In this document: positions 32,179 to 40,533 of the stretch, one piece after another
Layout of the letters: each line of letters starts with the position of its first letter
How positions within the stretch are numbered: position 1 is the first letter of the stretch
NCBI RefSeq assembly: GCF_016860525.1
Contig: NZ_BNEA01000015.1
Span: forward strand, 1,798,001-1,862,000
Source: Streptomyces rubradiris
GTDB taxonomy: Bacteria > Actinomycetota > Actinomycetes > Streptomycetales > Streptomycetaceae
DNA: 64,000 bases
Reading direction: 5' to 3'
Notes under the pieces: model-generated
Databases searched by the model: none
What the model was told of the DNA's origin: nothing
The model's input: the letters and a program-made list of their open reading frames with translations, nothing else
Made by a program: the position numbers and the translations under genes

Positions 32179-32919
32179 ATGCGCACCAGGCCGGTTCTCC
32201 TCGTCATCGCCCACGGCAGCCGTGACCCGCGGCACGCGGCGACCGTGCACGCCCTCGTGGAGCGGGTGCGGTCGCTGCGGCCCGGGCTGCGCGTGGAGAC
32301 CGGCTTCCTGGACTTCAACGTCCCGACGGTGCACGGGGTGCTCGAGTCGCTGGCCGCGGAGGGCGTCCGGGACGTGGTCGCCCTGCCGCTGCTGCTGACC
32401 CGGGCGTTCCACGCCAAGGCCGACATCCCGGCCGTGCTGCGGGACGCCCCGGCGCGGCTGCGGATCCGGCAGGCGGAGGTCCTCGGCCCGTCGCCGCTGC
32501 TGCTGTCCGCGCTGGAACGGCGGCTGTACGAGGCGGGGCTGACGCCCGCCGACAAGTCCTCGACCGGGGTCGTGCTGGCCTCGGCGGGGTCCTCCGACCC
32601 GGAGGCGATCGCAGTGATCGCTGACATCGCGCGGGAGTGGCGGCACACCGGTTGGTGCGCCGTGCGGCCTGCGTTCGCCTCCGCATCCCTTCCCCGTACC
32701 GAGGACGCGGTGCGGGAGCTGCGGCGGCTCGGCTGCGCGCGGGTCGCCGTGGCACCGTATGTGCTGGCCCCTGGCTTCCTGCCGGACCGGATCGCGCGCG
32801 GCGCGGCGGAGGCCGACGTGTGCGCCGAGGTGCTGGGCGCGGCACCGGAGGTCGCCCGCGTGCTGCTGGAGCGCTACGACCGGGCCCGGCGGCCGGCTCT
32901 GACGGCACTCGGCGCGTGA
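32179..32919 (+). CDS. Sirohydrochlorin chelatase, CbiX/SirB type
   Basis: The 246-aa protein has the CbiX fold twice: VLLVIAHGSRDPRHAATVHALVERV with the metal-site His, VETGFLDFNVPTVHGVLESL, VVALPLLLTRAFHAKADIP with the second His, and a related C-terminal half (VVLASAGSSDPEA, VAVAPYVLAPGFLPDRI). It inserts ferrous iron into sirohydrochlorin to make siroheme, the cofactor of the sulfite reductase in the same run, or cobalt for cobalamin in other settings. It follows the permease gene by 6 bases, so it is likely the last gene of the sulfur block; a hairpin follows. Confidence 0.9.
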   Translation: MRTRPVLLVIAHGSRDPRHAATVHALVERVRSLRPGLRVETGFLDFNVPTVHGVLESLAAEGVRDVVALPLLLTRAFHAKADIPAVLRDAPARLRIRQAEVLGPSPLLLSALERRLYEAGLTPADKSSTGVVLASAGSSDPEAIAVIADIAREWRHTGWCAVRPAFASASLPRTEDAVRELRRLGCARVAVAPYVLAPGFLPDRIARGAAEADVCAEVLGAAPEVARVLLERYDRARRPALTALGA

Positions 32920-32957
32920 CGCCCGCACCGGCCGGCACGGTCTTTCCGGCCTGACAG

Positions 32958-32985
32958 CGGCCGGCCGCGCCGGGTCCGCCGGCCG
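32958..32985. terminator. Hairpin ending the sulfur block
   Basis: CGGCCGGC at 32958-32965 pairs with 32978-32985 over a 12-nt loop, between the chelatase gene (plus) and the 99-aa gene (minus). It can terminate both convergent transcripts. Confidence 0.6.
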
Positions 32986-32992
32986 TGGGCGG

Positions 32993-33292
32993 TCAGAGGT
33001 CGAGGGCGTGCAGCAGGTGCCGGGTGTAGTCGAGGCTGGCCGTGCCGGCCGAGGCGGCGATGGCGATCGTCTCCAGTGCGGAGCGGATCCGGCCCCGGTT
33101 GGGCGGCAGGCCGTCCTCGGCGGACTGGGCCAGCTGCTCCTGGATGGTCTCGCCGCTGCCCACCAGCCCGGGGTACTCGGCGCGCAGCGCCTCGGTGAGC
33201 CGGTCGGCGGCCTCCATCAGGGTCTCCAGGTCCGGGGTGCGGTCACCGTAGCGGGCCGGGCCGTTGATGTTTCCGAAGTTGTATGTGCTCAT
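32993..33292 (-). CDS. Small protein of unknown function (MSTYNFGNINGPARYGD)
   Basis: The 99-aa protein begins with a beta-like strand MSTYNFGNINGPARYGDR followed by helices (LETLMEAADRLTEALRAEYPGL, QLAQSAEDGLPPNRGRIRSALETIAIAASAG). The NxGNINGPxxxGD start resembles short N-terminal motifs seen in actinobacterial effector-associated proteins, but the likeness is too short to name a family. There is no signal peptide or cysteine. It is isolated: convergent with the sulfur block, with an almost 1-kb region lacking genes upstream. The frame continues upstream of 33292 but without coding character there. Confidence 0.7.
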   Translation of the reverse strand: MSTYNFGNINGPARYGDRTPDLETLMEAADRLTEALRAEYPGLVGSGETIQEQLAQSAEDGLPPNRGRIRSALETIAIAASAGTASLDYTRHLLHALDL

Positions 33293-33981
33293 GTCCTGTC
33301 CTCGCTCGCGGGCCTGGGGAGCCGCCGGGCGGCCGGGGCCGCAGACGTCCCCGATGTCGTGGGTGCGCGCCGCCGACCGGTACGGCCGTGCCGGAGGAAC
33401 GGTGCCAAGGCAGGTCGGCGGGCTGGATGTTGGCCTGTTTTCGCCGGTACGGTGCTGACTGGACCGCGGATTCCGGCGCCGGACGCCGTCCGTCCCGGAC
33501 GGGGCCACGGGCCCGTGGGGGCCGGAAATCGCCACCCGTCCGGGTGAGCGGTGTCCGTTGACCGTCCCCGCCGGGTCCGGCGCGGGAGGGAGCGTACGGC
33601 TGGTCGCCGGCGGGCGCCCGGCCGGTCGTCGGCGGCGGTACGCCCGGGGTCGCCGGCGGAGGTACGGCCGTCTGCGCGGCGAAGTCGCCGTCCGGGCCGT
33701 GCGCGGGTGTCCGGGCGCCGGGGCACGGCGTCCTCGCGACGGCGTGGCGACGCCGGTAGTGGTCTGCCCCTCACCCTGATTCCGCCCCTTCCGGCCTTCC
33801 GTGGGCTTCACCCTAGGAACAGCCTGACGGGTTTGTCGCGCGCTTCGGTGAGCCGGGCCAACGGGGGGCGGGTGTGTGGTATCGGCGGCCGCGGTCCGGC
33901 GTTCCCCTGTGACGTCGGACCGCGGCGGCGTCTGGTTCTGCGTCGGCCGCGGCCCCGGTGTCACTGGGAGGCCCGCGAATG

Positions 33982-33991
33982 GAAAATTTTC
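33982..33991. promoter_or_regulatory. AT-rich palindrome
   Basis: GAAAATTTTC is a perfect 10-bp AT-rich palindrome in otherwise GC-rich intergenic DNA. No gene start lies close by on either strand, so a regulator site or an RNA promoter element is only a guess. Confidence 0.3.
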
Positions 33992-34067
33992 AGCCAACTG
34001 TCCGACGGGCGCCGTGCCTTGCCGGGAGGGGCGGGCGCACGTGTACGGCCGCCGTGCCCCGTGGGGG

Positions 34068-34088
34068 CGGGCACGACGGCCGTGCCCG
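34068..34088. terminator. Hairpin, possible terminator of the glycosyltransferase
   Basis: CGGGCACG at 34068-34075 pairs with CGTGCCCG at 34081-34088, 5-nt loop. It is about 175 bases past the glycosyltransferase stop on its strand. Confidence 0.4.
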
Positions 34089-34158
34089 CGCCGAGGCGGG
34101 CTGCGCGAAACTCTGGCCGATGAGCGGGGGCCGGAGCAACCTCTTCACGCAGCTGTGA

Positions 34159-34171
34159 CTTGTTCAACAAG
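34159..34171. promoter_or_regulatory. Spaced palindrome CTTGTTCAACAAG
   Basis: Six-base perfect arms around a single central base, typical of a dimeric repressor site, with no gene start nearby on either strand. Confidence 0.3.
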
Positions 34172-34225
34172 GTTTCGATATCACACGGCGGATCTCCGCC
34201 GGCCGGAACGGACACCGGCCGCCCG

Positions 34226-34271
34226 GCCGGCCGCCGGGTCCTACGGCTGCCGGCCGCCGGGTCCTACGGCT
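34226..34271. repeat. Perfect 23-bp tandem duplication at the glycosyltransferase 3' end
   Basis: The 23 bases at 34226-34248 recur exactly at 34249-34271. The second copy contains the glycosyltransferase stop codon (34264-34266) and its last Glu-Pro codons, and the first lies just downstream of the gene. Confidence 0.9.
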
Positions 34272-35499
34272 CGCGGCGCCCCGGCAGTTCGGCCTCGATG
34301 AGGTCGGCCGCCCGCCGGGTGCCGCCCTCCTGGGCCATCTCCGCCTGGATCCGCTCCAGTCGGCGCGCGACCTCCGGATCGTCCACGAGGGCGAGGGCGG
34401 TCTCGCGGAGCAGGTCGGCGGTGGCCTCCTCGGTCGCCAGTTTCCGGGCGACGCCGAGCGCCTGGAGCATGTCGGCGTTGCCGAACTGGTCGACGGCCTG
34501 CGGTACGGCGATCATGGGCGTCGCGGTGGCCAGCCCCTCCTGGCTGCCGCCGGCGCCCGCGTGGGTGACGAACAGGTCGGCCTGGCGCAGGATCGCGAGC
34601 TGCGGCACCCAGTCGTGCACCTCCACGTTCTCCGGCAGCTCGCCCAGTTCGGCGGGGGTCACTTTCCGGCCGACCTGGAGGACGAGGTGCCAGCCGGGCA
34701 GGTTCCCGAAGGCGCGCACGCACTCCCGGTAGAAGGCGGGCTGCTTGGTGAACGCCGAGCCGAGCGACACCAGCGCGACCTTGTCCACGCCGGCGGGCCG
34801 CTGCCAGCCGCCTTCCTCGGTGCGGTCTCCCTGGCAGGCGCCGACGAAGGTGTACACGCTGTCGTCCACCCGGTCGGCGTGCGGCTGGAGCGCCTTCGGG
34901 ATGAGCACCAGGGAGCGCGGCGGATGCCCCGTGAACACGTCCGGGTGCTCGGTGATCCCGTTCTCCCTCAGCCATGCCTCGAACCGGGCGTAGTAGGCCT
35001 GTCCGCGCTCGGTCTGCCGGGGTTCGCGCCACATCGGCTCGGCGACCTCCTCCTCGTAGCCCTTCCAGGCGACGAGGTTCGGGGAGAGGGAGATCGCCGG
35101 GACGCCCCAGCGGTGGGCGAGGACGCGGGCCGGGTAGGAGGTGATGTCGTGCAGGACGAGGTCGGGGATGTCGTCGGCGTATGCCTCGGCGAGCTGCGGG
35201 AGCGCCTGGATCGCGTCGTTCAGGAACGGCTCTACGTTGTCCAGCAGGGTGCTCCCCCATGCCTCCGGGTCGGCGTCGGGGCCGGGCAGGCTGGAGCGGT
35301 AGGGGACGGGCCGGGCGCCGGTGGCGGCCACCTTGTCGGCGAAGACCGGCGGGATGGCGTACGTGACGCGGTGGCCGCGGGCGACGAGTTCACGGATCAC
35401 CTCCAGGCTGGGGTTCACATGGCCGTGGGCGGCGATGGAGAACATGGCGATGTGGGCGGGGGTGGTCTGAGCGGTGGCGGAAGTGGTCCGAGCGGTCAT
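34264..35499 (-). CDS. mgt: Macrolide glycosyltransferase, OleD/MgtA-like
   Basis: The 411-aa GT-B enzyme (family GT1) is nearly the textbook OleD/Mgt sequence: [26 protein letters not shown] with the catalytic His, [47 protein letters not shown], and the nucleotide-sugar site [43 protein letters not shown] (in segments). It glucosylates macrolides at the desosamine 2'-hydroxyl with UDP-glucose and so inactivates them in the cytosol. No macrolide synthase is in view, so it looks like a stand-alone resistance gene. The ATG lies 7 bases past a plausible -10 element and lacks a ribosome site, which suggests a leaderless mRNA. C-terminal end is shorter than OleD as I recall it and ends in a duplicated segment. 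Confidence 0.95.
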   Translation of the reverse strand: MTARTTSATAQTTPAHIAMFSIAAHGHVNPSLEVIRELVARGHRVTYAIPPVFADKVAATGARPVPYRSSLPGPDADPEAWGSTLLDNVEPFLNDAIQALPQLAEAYADDIPDLVLHDITSYPARVLAHRWGVPAISLSPNLVAWKGYEEEVAEPMWREPRQTERGQAYYARFEAWLRENGITEHPDVFTGHPPRSLVLIPKALQPHADRVDDSVYTFVGACQGDRTEEGGWQRPAGVDKVALVSLGSAFTKQPAFYRECVRAFGNLPGWHLVLQVGRKVTPAELGELPENVEVHDWVPQLAILRQADLFVTHAGAGGSQEGLATATPMIAVPQAVDQFGNADMLQALGVARKLATEEATADLLRETALALVDDPEVARRLERIQAEMAQEGGTRRAADLIEAELPGRREP

Positions 35500-35506
35500 G
35501 ACGTCG

Positions 35507-35535
35507 ACAGTAAGCGAGACGATACGTCTCGTCTA
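35507..35535 (-). promoter_or_regulatory. Promoter with embedded operator for the macrolide glycosyltransferase
   Basis: On the minus strand a -35-like TAGACG (35530-35535) and -10-like TACTGT (35507-35512) are 17 bases apart. The spacer holds a perfect inverted repeat, GAGACG-ATA-CGTCTC (35516-35530), the form bound by TetR-type repressors. The -10 ends 7 bases before the ATG, so transcription would start at or next to it. Confidence 0.55.
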
Positions 35536-35575
35536 ATTCTTTTTCCGTGCGTGGGATACGCCTGACGGCGGGCGG

Positions 35576-36853
35576 TCAGCGCTGGTAGCGGGCCAGTACC
35601 AGGTTGCCGTCCCGCTCCAGGCGGTGGCGCAGCCCGGCGAGGGTGCTCGCGCCGCTGTAGTACTGCTGGTACGCCGGGGTGGCCACCTTGTCCTTCCATT
35701 CCGGGTAGCCGCGCACGAACTGGGCGGGTGCTGGGCGGAGCCGGGCCGCGAGGGCGGTGCCGGTGGCCCAGCCGTGCCGCGCGGTGTGCAGGGCCGGGTC
35801 CTTCAGGGCCTGGGTGCCGGTGGGCAGCATCCAGTCCCCGAGGGCGAGGCGCACCATGTTCCGGGGCCGCAGCAGGAAGTCGATGAAGGCGACGGCCTCC
35901 TTCTTGTGCGGGCAGTCCGCGGAGACGGACAGGGTCTGCGGGCTGACGCCCTGGGTGAGCCCGTCGGCGCCGGCCGGGGCGGGCAGCACCTGCCAGTGGA
36001 AGCCCTCGGGGGCCTGCCGCACGATCTGCTGGCGGTAGGAGAAGCCCAGCGGGACCATCGCGTACCGGCCGCCGAAGAGGCCGGGCAGGGTGTCCGCGCC
36101 GCCGCTGCCGAGGGTCGAGGCGGGGGCACTGCGGTCGACGGTGACCTGGTCGTGGATGGTGCGCGCCACGACCGCGTCCCCGGCCTCGAACCGCACGGTG
36201 ACCTTGCCGTCCGCACCCCGGTGGAAGAGCCGTCCGCCCGCCGACAGGGACAGGTTGAGCGTGGCGGACACGGGATCCTTCAGCGGCCAGGCAACGCCGT
36301 ACCGGCCGGGCCCGGTGAGCTTCTTGGCGACCTGCCGGAACTCCGGCCAGCTCCAGGGGTGCCCGGCGGTCGGTATGCGCACCTTGGCCGCGCGCAGCCG
36401 GTCGGCGTCGGCGATCAGCACGCGGGGCTCCTGGAGGAACGGCACGCCGTAGACACCGCGCCCGAAGGTGGCCGTCTCCCAGCTGCCGCGCGGGATGTCG
36501 GCGGCGAGCCGGGCGGGCAGCAGGCCGGACAGGTCGGCGAGGTAGCCGCCGTAGGCGAAGTCGGCGAGGTCGTCGGAGGCGTCGTGGATGACGTCCGGTG
36601 CCTCGCCGCCCTCGAAGGAGGTGAGCAGCTGGTCGTGCACGCTGTCCCAACTGCCCTGGACGTACTCGACCTTGATCTCCGGGTGGGTGGCGTTCCACTC
36701 CCGCACCAGCTCCTTGGTGGCGGCGACGGAGTCCGGCTGCCAGGCCAGCGACTGGAAGCGCAGGGTGACCGGGCCGTCCGCGGGGGCGCCCGGGGAGCAG
36801 CCCGTGAGGAGCAGCAGGAGCGCGGCGAGCGCCAGGGTGATCCGGGTCCGCAT
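35576..36853 (-). CDS. Sugar ABC transporter substrate-binding lipoprotein
   Basis: The 425-aa precursor has a lipobox (LALAALLLLLTGCS, Cys19). The mature part is a family 1 extracellular solute-binding protein: VTLRFQSLAWQPDSVAATKELVREWNATHPEIKVEYVQGSWDSVHDQLLTSFEGGEAPDVIHD (in segments), VYGVPFLQEPRVLIAD, and a late KKEAVAFIDFLLRP. These bind oligosaccharides for MalFGK-type importers. The ATG shares its A with the upstream permease stop (TGATG). It is last in a three-gene unit with both permeases upstream, an inverted order compared with the common binding-protein-first layout. The ligand is unknown. Confidence 0.92.
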   Translation of the reverse strand: MRTRITLALAALLLLLTGCSPGAPADGPVTLRFQSLAWQPDSVAATKELVREWNATHPEIKVEYVQGSWDSVHDQLLTSFEGGEAPDVIHDASDDLADFAYGGYLADLSGLLPARLAADIPRGSWETATFGRGVYGVPFLQEPRVLIADADRLRAAKVRIPTAGHPWSWPEFRQVAKKLTGPGRYGVAWPLKDPVSATLNLSLSAGGRLFHRGADGKVTVRFEAGDAVVARTIHDQVTVDRSAPASTLGSGGADTLPGLFGGRYAMVPLGFSYRQQIVRQAPEGFHWQVLPAPAGADGLTQGVSPQTLSVSADCPHKKEAVAFIDFLLRPRNMVRLALGDWMLPTGTQALKDPALHTARHGWATGTALAARLRPAPAQFVRGYPEWKDKVATPAYQQYYSGASTLAGLRHRLERDGNLVLARYQR

Positions 36854-37704
36854 CAGTTCTTCACCGCCCCGGTGAGCAGGCCGCTGGTGATCCGCCGCTG
36901 GACCAGTGCGAAGAAGACCAGGGAGGGCAGGGTGGCCAGGAACGCGGCGGCGGCCAGCGGGCCGAGGTCGGCCACGCCCTCCGCGCCGATGAAGTGAGTG
37001 AGGACGACGGGAAGCGTCTGCCGCCGCGGGCTCTTGAGCAGCACCAGCGCGAAGAAGAACTCGTTCCACGCGGTGACGAACGCGAACAGGGCCGTCGCCG
37101 CGATGCCCGGCGCGAGCAGCGGCGCCGTCACCGACGCCAGCGTTCTCAGCCGTCCGGCGCCGTCGACGGCCGCCGCCTCCTCCAGTTCGGCGGGGACCGC
37201 GCGGACGTGGCCGGCGAGCATCCACAGCGCGAACGGCAGCGACCACACCACGTACACCAGCACCAGTCCGGTCAGGGAGTCGATCAGCCGCAGCCGCTTG
37301 AGCACCAGGAACAGCGGGATGATCAGCAGGACGAAGGGGAACGCCTGGCTGACCACCACCCAGCCCGTGGCCGCCCGGGCCGCCCGGGTGCGGTGCCGGG
37401 CCATGACGTAGGCCATCGGGGTGGCGATCAGTACCGTGACGGCGGCGGTGGCGAGCGCCACCAGCAGGGAGTTGAGGGCGGCGGGCGCCAGCGGCTGCTC
37501 GGCGAAGGCCTGCCGGACGCTCGCCAGGGTGGGGTGGCGCGGGATCCAGGTGGGGTGCGGGCTGCCCAGCTCGCGCGGGGACTTCAGCGCGGTGGACAGC
37601 AGCCACAGCAGCGGGAAGGCGAGGAACAGCAGGTAGCCCAGCAGGGCGGTGTACTGGCCGGCGCGGGCGGCGCGGCGGGTCCTCGGGGTGCGCGCGGTCC
37701 TCAT
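36853..37704 (-). CDS. Sugar ABC transporter permease, MalG type
   Basis: The 283-aa protein has six membrane helices (LLGYLLFLAFPLLWLLSTALK, LLVALATAAVTVLIATPMAYVMA, SQAFPFVLLIIPLFLVL, LVLVYVVWSLPFALWMLAG) and the EAA loop ELEEAAAVDGAGRLRTLASVTAPLLAPGI that contacts the ATPase. Overlap with the upstream permease stop (ATGA) and with the downstream binding-protein start (TGATG) shows a tight operon. The ATPase is missing from the locus, as usual for streptomycete sugar importers that share one (MsiK-type) subunit encoded elsewhere. Confidence 0.93.
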   Translation of the reverse strand: MRTARTPRTRRAARAGQYTALLGYLLFLAFPLLWLLSTALKSPRELGSPHPTWIPRHPTLASVRQAFAEQPLAPAALNSLLVALATAAVTVLIATPMAYVMARHRTRAARAATGWVVVSQAFPFVLLIIPLFLVLKRLRLIDSLTGLVLVYVVWSLPFALWMLAGHVRAVPAELEEAAAVDGAGRLRTLASVTAPLLAPGIAATALFAFVTAWNEFFFALVLLKSPRRQTLPVVLTHFIGAEGVADLGPLAAAAFLATLPSLVFFALVQRRITSGLLTGAVKN

Positions 37705-38633
37705 GCGTCCGCACCGCCGCGCAGCCGGCCGGCCAGGAACACCGCGAGCAGGACGGAGACCACGGCGACGAGCACACAGCCCATGGCCGCCGCGTAGCCG
37801 AACTGGCCGTAGCGGAAGGCCTCTTCGTAGGCGAAGAGCATGGGCAGCCGGGTCTTGCCGCCGGGTCCGCCGCCGGTGAGGACGTAGACCAGGGCGAAGG
37901 AGTTGAGGTTCCAGATCAGGTTCAGCGCGGTGATGGCGAGGGCCACGGGTCTGAGCGCGGGCCAGGTGACCGTGCGGAAGCGGCGCCAGGCGCCCGCGCC
38001 GTCGACCGCGGCCGCCTCGCGGAGTTCGCGGGGGACGTTCTGCAGTCCGGCGAGCAGGGCGACCGTGGTCTGCGGCAGGCCCGCCCAGACGCCGACGACG
38101 ATGACCGCGGGCAGCGCGGTGGCCAGGCCGCTCAGCCAGTCCCGGCCGTCCCCGAGGCCGAGGCCGCGCAGGGTCTCGTTGAGGACGCCCGCGTCCGGGT
38201 TGTAGACGAGCCGCCACATGATGCCGACGACGACCTCGGGCATCGCCCAGGGCACGATCGTGAGGGCGCGGGCCAGGCCGCGCAGCCGTAGGTCCTGGTT
38301 CAGCAGCAGGGCCAGGCCGAGCGCCAGCAGGAACTGGGGCACGGTGACGCCCACCGCCCAGACCAGGCCGATGCGGAACGACTCCCAGAACAGCGTGTCG
38401 TGCAGCAGGTCCCGGAAGTTGAGGACGCCGATCCAGCGGGTGGCGGCCGTCCGGCCGGACTGGGCGTCGGTGAAGGCCAGCAGGACGCCGTAGAGCAGCG
38501 GGCCTACGCTGAGCAGCAGGATCGGGATGAGGGCGGGCAGGACCAGGAACCAGGCGCCGCGGTCGGAGGTCCGGAGTCCGGCTCGGGGGTGTGCCCCCGC
38601 CGCCGGTGTCCGCGCTTCGGCCACCTCTGTCAC
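37701..38633 (-). CDS. Sugar ABC transporter permease, MalF type
   Basis: The 310-aa protein has a first helix GAWFLVLPALIPILLLSVGPLLYGVLLAFTDAQSG, further helices, and the EAA loop ELREAAAVDGAGAWRRFRTVTWPALRPVA. It pairs with the MalG-type permease. The GTG at 38633 is chosen because AAGGGG lies about 9 bases upstream; an ATG at 38672 would add 13 residues without a ribosome site. The promoter lies in the divergent interval shared with the phosphotransferase gene. No LacI-type regulator is adjacent. Confidence 0.9.
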   Translation of the reverse strand: MTEVAEARTPAAGAHPRAGLRTSDRGAWFLVLPALIPILLLSVGPLLYGVLLAFTDAQSGRTAATRWIGVLNFRDLLHDTLFWESFRIGLVWAVGVTVPQFLLALGLALLLNQDLRLRGLARALTIVPWAMPEVVVGIMWRLVYNPDAGVLNETLRGLGLGDGRDWLSGLATALPAVIVVGVWAGLPQTTVALLAGLQNVPRELREAAAVDGAGAWRRFRTVTWPALRPVALAITALNLIWNLNSFALVYVLTGGGPGGKTRLPMLFAYEEAFRYGQFGYAAAMGCVLVAVVSVLLAVFLAGRLRGGADA

Positions 38634-38790
38634 GGAATCAACCCCTTTGCCTGCCCCGGTTGGCGTGTTCATGGTCGTGAAGGCCCGGTACCCCGTCAAG
38701 GGCCCGCGCACCACCGCCGACCTGTACGGATGCGAGACTGGCCGGGCACCGGACGGACACGGCACGGGAAGACGGCACGGAGGCGGGACG

Positions 38791-39654
38791 ATGGACGAGG
38801 CACGCGCGCGGGACGTACTGGCCGCGACGGGGGTGCTCCCGGGACCGGCCCGGGACGCCCGGCTGGTGGCCTTCGGCGAGAACGCGGTGTTCGCCGCCGG
38901 CGACGTGGTGGTGAAGGTCGGCCGGGACGCCGAGCTGCTGCCGCGGGCCGAGCGCGAACTGGCCGTCGCCGCCTGGCTGGCCGAGGCGGGCGTGCCGGCG
39001 GTGCGGGCGGCCGAGCCGAAGCCCCTGCTGGTGGACGGCCACCCGGTGACGGTGTGGCACCGGCTGCCGGACGCCGTACGGCCCGCCGAGCCACGGGATC
39101 TCGCCGCACTGCTGCGCATCGTGCACGCCCTCCCCTCTCCCTCGTTCGCCTTGCCGCCCCGCGATCTGCTGGGCGGTGTGGAGCGCTGGCTGCGGCTCGC
39201 GGGTGACGCGATTGCCCCGGAGGACGCGGCCTACCTCCGTGCGCGCCGCGACGGCTTCGCGGCGCGGGCGGCGGCGCTGACACCCCATCTGCCGCCGGGG
39301 CCGGTCCACGGCGACGCGCTGCCCCGCAATGTGCACGTCGGGCCGGACGGGCCGGTCCTGGTCGACCTGGAGACCTTCTCCGCGGACCTGCGCGAGCACG
39401 ACCTGGTGGTCATGGCCCTCTCCCGCGACCGCTACGGGCTGCCCGCCGAGGCGTACGACTCCTTCACCGGTACCTACGGCTGGGACGTGCGCGAGTGGGA
39501 CGGCTGCGAGGTGCTGCGCGGTGCCCGGGAGACGGCCAGCTGCGCGTGGGTGGCCCAGCACGCCCCGGCCAACCCGAAGGCCCTGGCCGAGTTCCGGCGC
39601 CGGGTGGCGTCCCTGCGGGGCGGGGACGAGACGGTGCGGTGGTATCCGTTCTGA
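38791..39654 (+). CDS. APH-family phosphotransferase
   Basis: The 287-aa protein has an aminoglycoside phosphotransferase/choline kinase fold: FGENAVFAAGDVVVKVGRDAELLPRAERELAVAAWL with the ATP-binding Lys, the catalytic loop PVHGDALPRNVHV (HGD-x4-N intact), and the metal-binding Asp in VLVDLETFS. GGAGG sits 11 bases before the ATG. The enzyme probably phosphorylates a small hydroxyl compound in the cytosol; the substrate is unknown and resistance need not be its role. It is divergent from the sugar importer. Confidence 0.87.
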   Translation: MDEARARDVLAATGVLPGPARDARLVAFGENAVFAAGDVVVKVGRDAELLPRAERELAVAAWLAEAGVPAVRAAEPKPLLVDGHPVTVWHRLPDAVRPAEPRDLAALLRIVHALPSPSFALPPRDLLGGVERWLRLAGDAIAPEDAAYLRARRDGFAARAAALTPHLPPGPVHGDALPRNVHVGPDGPVLVDLETFSADLREHDLVVMALSRDRYGLPAEAYDSFTGTYGWDVREWDGCEVLRGARETASCAWVAQHAPANPKALAEFRRRVASLRGGDETVRWYPF

Positions 39655-39709
39655 CGGTGCCTCGTCCGGAAGGGTCAGGGGCGCCACGACGCGCCCACGG
39701 AGGACATCG

Positions 39710-40432
39710 CTACGCGGGCTGGTCCTCGGTCAGCTCGCGGAGCGGCCACGCGCCGTCGACCACCGCGTCCGTCTCGCCCTTGCGCCGCAGGAACGCCTGG
39801 AAGTCCGCCGCCCATTCGGCGTACCACTGGATCTGACGCCGGTGCAGTTCGGCGGGGCCGAGGGCGGCGATCTTCGGGTGCCGGTCGGCTATCGCGGAGG
39901 CGAGCCGCGCGGCGGCGAGGGCGTCGGCGGTGGCGTCGTGGGCCGCGCCCAGGACTATGCCGTACTCGGCGCAGACCGCCTCCAGGTTCCGTTTGCCGCG
40001 GCGGTAGCGGTCGGCCCAGCGGTCGATGGTGTACGGGTCGACGACCGGAGCGGGGGCGGTGCCGAGCCGGTCGGTCAGGGACGGCAGGCCGTACCGGCGC
40101 AGTTCGGCGGAGAGCAGGGTGAGGTCGAAGGCCGCGTTGTAGGCGACGACCGGGACGCCCGTCCTCCAGTACGACACCAGGACGTCCGCGATGGCGTCGG
40201 CCACCTGGTCGGCCGGGCGGCCCTCGGCCGCCGCGCGTGCGGTGCTGATGCCATGGACCGCGACCGCGTCGGCCGGGATCTCCACGCCCGGATCGGCCAG
40301 CCACTCCCGGTGGCCCGCGGGCTCACCGGCCCTGACCTCGATCACGGCACCGGTGACGATGCGCGCCCGACGCGGATCGGTCCCGGTCGTCTCCAGGTCG
40401 AAGCCGATCAGCAGCTCCTGGTGCCAGCCCAT
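39710..40432 (-). CDS. DEDDh-type 3'-5' exonuclease (DNA polymerase III epsilon-like)
   Basis: The 240-aa protein carries the exonuclease motifs Exo I IGFDLETTGTDPRRARIV, Exo II VVAYNAAFDLTLLSAEL and Exo III with the His of the DEDDh class in GAAHDATADALAAARL. It should remove nucleotides from 3' ends of DNA or RNA with two metal ions. It lacks polymerase or BRCT domains. Stand-alone members act in repair or RNA turnover. It is convergent with the phosphotransferase gene and lies 100 bases downstream of the SAV2148-like gene on the same strand. Confidence 0.92.
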   Translation of the reverse strand: MGWHQELLIGFDLETTGTDPRRARIVTGAVIEVRAGEPAGHREWLADPGVEIPADAVAVHGISTARAAAEGRPADQVADAIADVLVSYWRTGVPVVAYNAAFDLTLLSAELRRYGLPSLTDRLGTAPAPVVDPYTIDRWADRYRRGKRNLEAVCAEYGIVLGAAHDATADALAAARLASAIADRHPKIAALGPAELHRRQIQWYAEWAADFQAFLRRKGETDAVVDGAWPLRELTEDQPA

Positions 40433-40533
40433 GGGCGGCCCCCCTTCTCGGTGGTGCTTTCCCCCAGTGCCTCCACCATCGCACGCGGCACTGACAATCC
40501 GCCGACGGCCTCGCCCCGCCCGGCTCCGGCGGG

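Larger units (their letters stand above)
33293..34263. other. Gene-free interval, about 970 bp
   Basis: The longest stretch here with no supported gene. Frames are open on several strands, but they are Arg/Pro/Gly-rich with no family features. It holds an AT palindrome (GAAAATTTTC, 33982-33991), a spaced palindrome (CTTGTTCAACAAG, 34159-34171), an 8-bp hairpin and the start of a 23-bp duplication. A non-coding RNA or degraded gene is possible. Confidence 0.5.

Noticed and set aside
33551..34123. Open frames on both strands in the 970-bp interval
   Set aside because: Arg/Gly/Pro low-complexity translations without domains, start signals or typical codon pattern.
34264..35499. Part of a macrolide biosynthetic cluster
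   Set aside because: No polyketide synthase, deoxysugar or desosamine genes lie in the window; the gene is better read as stand-alone resistance.
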